Source: Anastatus disparis (taxonomy: Eukaryota; Arthropoda; Insecta; Hymenoptera; Eupelmidae). Taken from it: DNA of 64,000 nucleotides. Made by a program: the position numbers and the translations under genes. The stretch's first letter is position 1, and each line of letters opens with the position of its first letter. The DNA lies in contig JAFFSR010000240.1 of assembly GCA_017163975.1 (NCBI GenBank), positions 2,728,001 through 2,792,000 on the forward strand, in the 5' to 3' direction. Under the pieces are notes generated by a model, which saw only the letters and a list, made by a program, of their open reading frames with translations, had not been told where the DNA came from and ran no database searches. Of the stretch, positions 60,891-64,000 are shown in pieces.

Positions 60891-61150
60891 GCACAATGCA
60901 CTCTCTGTATAAGCTTCTTCTGGCCCGTATATATAAAAGCAGTATATACACACAAGCCCAAAGGAGGAAAACGAGGACGCGCGCGCGGGTTTACCGCGCA
61001 AGCACGTATATAACCAGCAGCAGCACAACTATATCTCTCTTTCTCTCCGAGAAAACCTATGTATATCTCGGTTCTTCGAGGCTCTCCTCGCCGTGCGACA
61101 GAGCGAGACGGAGGACTAAGAAGCGCCGCGACGCGCGGCTTTTTTCCTAT
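60891..61150. promoter_or_regulatory. promoter-like CpG island with TATATAAAAG
   Basis: TATATAAAAG (60929-60938, plus strand) is followed by strongly CpG-rich DNA (GGACGCGCGCGCGGG, GCGCCGCGACGCGCGGC). A plus-strand core promoter is plausible. The 134-codon frame over this island starts at a TTG and is Arg/Ser-rich because of the CpG content, so it is not called. Confidence 0.3.
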
Positions 61151-61600
61151 TTTTTATTATTTTTATTTAGAATATATTTTTCTCTTATTTATTTTTCTAT
61201 GCTTTACAGACAAGTACAGGATATATAGCACCTGTAATGAGACAATTATTTATTTATTATGTACTGCACAAGTGGTGTCTATAGTGACTCTCTTGTTTAC
61301 ACTTATAGACATACAGAGATCGTAATTATATATGTACGTTTTCACATAGACACTGAGAGAACACTGATATTATAGCATTTTTTTTAATTTCATACCCTGT
61401 CATACTATGTTGGATTAAAATTTTTTTTTTCTTTTTTTTACCTTCACTTCTCACTGTATAGCCAATTTTAGATGCACGTATATACACTTATTGATGTGAA
61501 CGTGAACATAAGGAGATATATGCAGTTTAAAGATAAGGACGACATACATTAGAGGCACGCACGTAAAATGATTGACCAACAACGGAGAAATAAAAAGGAA
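61150..61600. other. AT-rich non-coding stretch
   Basis: AT-rich, with nothing recognised. Confidence 0.5.
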
Positions 61601-61809
61601 GAAAATAATAAATAGTTAAGAGTTCAAGTGTCAGCTAACGCGCGCACTTATACACACACTTACATATATATACACCAAATTTAAAAGACGGAAAGCAGCA
61701 GCCCAACAGAATTGTATATAACCGCTTATTATTTAAGCGCTATATATGTCGGAGTATGTATATACATATATCTATATATACATGTATACCGTATTTCACC
61801 GAGATTGTT

Positions 61810-61970
61810 GTGCTTCGGTGCAGCAGACTTTCCGGACTGAACGACTACGGCAAGAAGAGCCGTGCCCCGCTAGACAGCAGAGCTACCAACGTACTTGGGG
61901 ATTTCATTTTAAATGGAACTAGGGACGTTGTAGGCGGAGGAGGGGGCAATGGCGCGGAAATGTGACACCG
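61810..61970. other. GC-rich exon-like island
   Basis: A plus frame reads SRLSGLNDYGKKSRAPLDSR and continues to a Gly run (VVGGGGGNGAEM) and TGA at 61963. A second plus frame (DCCASVQQTFRTERLRQEEP) and a minus frame with a Pro run (SAPLPPPPPTTS) are open as well. A GTACGT donor-like site on the minus strand lies inside. Several open registers prevent a confident coding call. A 5' exon on either strand or a UTR is possible. Confidence 0.25.
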
Positions 61971-61995
61971 GTTAAATAGATCGATGAATTTTATA
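61963..61995 (-). promoter_or_regulatory. candidate core promoter, minus strand
   Basis: TATAAAA (rc of 61989-61995) lies 32 bp upstream of a TCACATT initiator-like element whose A is at 61963. This spacing is standard for TATA/Inr promoters. Downstream is the GC-rich island with an ATG (AAAATGAAATCC) and a GTACGT donor-like site. TATA words are common here, so support is moderate at best. Confidence 0.25.
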
Positions 61996-62330
61996 GCTAT
62001 ATGCTCGACGCTTGGAAAAGCTCTTTGTTTCCAAGTTCTGGGGTACTTATAGTGTGTTAAGTACATAAATTTATTATTTTTCCGTTTAAATAATTGATAA
62101 TTATTTTATTTAAACTTTTTAAGAAAATTTTATGCACATTTTGAAAAATTTTTAATATGATTTTCGTATATGAAAAATAAATCTGAAAATTCATACATAA
62201 ATTTTGGCTAATTACTGTTGATTTCGAAATTCTTGTCAAAACTTAAAAATTTATGTGAAAATTTCGGTGAAATTTATCTATTAATTTTGTTACGAATTTT
62301 ATTTTCTTATTAAGCAACTAATATATGTGA

Positions 62331-62394
62331 TGTGTCTCGAACCCCGGGCCTCTTGCACGACAGACAAGCGCTCAAACGTTGAGCCATTCCCACC
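62331..62394 (-). pseudogene. tRNA-like pseudogene or SINE head
   Basis: On the minus strand, GTGGGAATGGCTCAACGTTT then GAGCG form an acceptor 5' strand and a D arm (GCTC/GAGC). CTTGT-CTGTCGT-GCAAG makes a full anticodon arm with loop anticodon GTC (Asp-type). CGGGGTTCGAGA starts a T arm with a good B box (GTTCGAGAC). The 3' half of the T stem and the acceptor 3' strand are missing, so it cannot be a working tRNA. Its sequence differs from the three SINEs above, so it is a second tRNA-derived source. Confidence 0.7.
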
Positions 62395-62399
62395 GATGC

Positions 62400-64000
62400 A
62401 TTTGCATTTCTTTGGTCGCTTCATATTCTATAAACTGCATACTTGCATTTTTTCTATATTCGCTATTATACGGCACTCGTAACAATTTCTATAAAAATTT
62501 TTACAACATTTCTTTATAAAGATGATAAATTTTCTAGCTATTCACGCATAATTTACGAATTGCTTTCGATGCTTTCGACTTTGTAACTTCACTCATGTTA
62601 AGATTTTATTATTCATTTTTATTTTTATTACGAATTATATCTTTGCATTGATCTTACGTTATTTTATACAAAGTGCATAATATTTAAAGGTTTTCGATAT
62701 ATTTTTTATAAGTATTAATGAATTATTACAAAAATATTGTGTTATACAATTATAACAGTTAATTTTAGACTTTTTTTTATATTTTTCATGCAAAAATTTT
62801 ATTATTTTGCAAAATGTAACATAGAGTTCGGATTTATTAAAAATTTATAACAATTTATTATATATTGTATATGTAATAATATAATATAAAATTTTTCCAA
62901 ATTTCATAATTTTTGATAAGGCTTGATGAAAATTGAAACTATAATTAGTTGTAAAAAATAAATATGTTAACCAATCCTTAATTCGAGAATTATTATTCAA
63001 AAATTTTTGAGTTCAGATCTTGAATAAATAAATTTTTCATCAGATATTAATTTAAATCTGAATTAAAATAATTTGATGACAAATTATAAACAGTCATTTG
63101 TATCTTTTGGTAATATAAAACAGTAAAAAATAATTTTTTTATAAAAAAATTAATTTACCAACGTTTACACAATTTCATTAAGATTTTATATTTATTTATT
63201 TCAAACAATGTTTAACAATTTAATATTTTATCAATAAATTTTAATCAATAAATAAAACAAAAATTATCTTTTTCTATGGTATACTTGTAACAACATTTGA
63301 TGAAATAATGATCAGAAACGTAAATTTTAAGATTTATACAACTTTAGTTAAATAAAAAATTCTAATGTCATTCAGATATTTCTCAAACATTTATTTTGAG
63401 TTATTTTTATTCTTTTTAAGTTGTTCAAGATTTATTATTTTTTAAGTGAATTTGCTTAATTTTCTTAATTTTCAAGTGATTTATTTAGATTTTTACTAAG
63501 TTTCTGTCGCACATTCCAAAGACATATTTATAATTTAATTTGATAATTAAAATAACAAATAAGAAATGTTTTTGTTTATCAATAAGCTGTTCGATGCGTA
63601 GATTAAAAAGAAACAAAAATTTTATACTGTTTTCTGGATTTCAATAAATTTTTGTTTATTTACTTTGCATAAAAAAAAGTAAAAAACATAAATTTTTGTA
63701 CAAATGGTTGCTTTTGTATATCACATTTTCAGTTAATTAAAATTGCATACAATCGTTTAAATATACATTGTTTAAAAAAAATATTCTAAACTATTTCCTC
63801 ATCCATTAACATTAAATATAAAAATTAAATTGAATTACACCAGAAAATCTGATTAAGAATATATATTGCCAAATCTATAAAGGTTAATGACCCAAAAATA
63901 TATTTATATAAACAAAACATTTCCGCTTTCATAATACAAGCATAAAAGAGTAAAAAAAGTAAGAAAAAAAATAGAATACCGATTTTGTAACATTAGGTTG
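62400..64000. other. AT-rich non-coding stretch to window end
   Basis: Very AT-rich DNA with poly-A and poly-T runs. No gene, repeat family or island is seen. Confidence 0.55.

Noticed and set aside
60824..61228. 134-codon plus frame over the CpG island
   Set aside because: It has a TTG start and Phe/Leu ends from T-rich DNA around an Arg-rich middle from CpG repeats, with no domain. A second frame is open in parallel.

Overview
The window looks like animal, most probably insect, nuclear DNA. It is AT-rich throughout, has no operon-like packing, and carries tRNA-derived SINEs with A and B boxes and A/T-rich tails. Any coding pieces are short and bounded by GT/AG splice sites. The many (GA)n/(CT)n, (GT)n and (TA)n tracts in CpG-containing islands resemble hymenopteran, perhaps parasitoid-wasp, intergenic or intronic DNA, but that placement is inference. 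I recognise no complete conserved protein-coding gene, rRNA, functional tRNA, snRNA or CRISPR array.

Layout: long AT-rich stretches with little in them alternate every 2-4 kb with GC-balanced islands of 200-600 bp. The main islands are near 6.3-6.8, 11.0-11.4, 13.5-14.2, 20.7-21.3, 26.4-26.7, 28.5-29.0, 34.0-34.3, 34.6-35.0, 36.6-37.0, 38.5-38.8, 40.5-40.7, 41.9-42.4, 45.5-46.1, 48.5-49.0, 50.1-50.8, 54.5-55.5 and 60.9-62.0 kb. Most mix TATA-like runs with purine or pyrimidine tracts and are most easily read as regulatory or promoter-like low-complexity DNA. The open frames in them follow from a low stop-codon density.

Coding candidates: (i) a minus-strand model of three exons between 12447 and 11713, with two GT-AG introns, consistent phase, a stop and a downstream AATAAA; (ii) three widely spaced plus-strand mini-exons at 3887, 10478 and 15367 that share one phase and read as coiled-coil or spectrin-repeat-like peptide; (iii) a 75-nt minus-strand exon at 60486 with a strong donor; (iv) a GC-rich exon-like island at 32.83-32.95 kb; (v) a 203-codon minus-strand frame at 2058-2669, the only frame clearly longer than chance predicts; (vi) a 64-codon ATG frame at 58287. 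All are tentative.

Mobile DNA: three copies of one tRNA-SINE family (9931, 16337, 47311), one with a clear 11-bp target duplication; a separate tRNA-like pseudogene or SINE head at 62331; a MITE-like inverted repeat at 26885-27025; and a possible 454-bp element with 13-bp inverted ends at 59037.

The best candidates for something undescribed are two long imperfect hairpins. One at 34073-34173 has 40-bp collinear arms that differ only by transitions and a loop containing a 10-bp tandem repeat. The other is at 43146-43241. A roughly 480-bp block packed with TAAT/ATTA cores lies at 51.9-52.4 kb.
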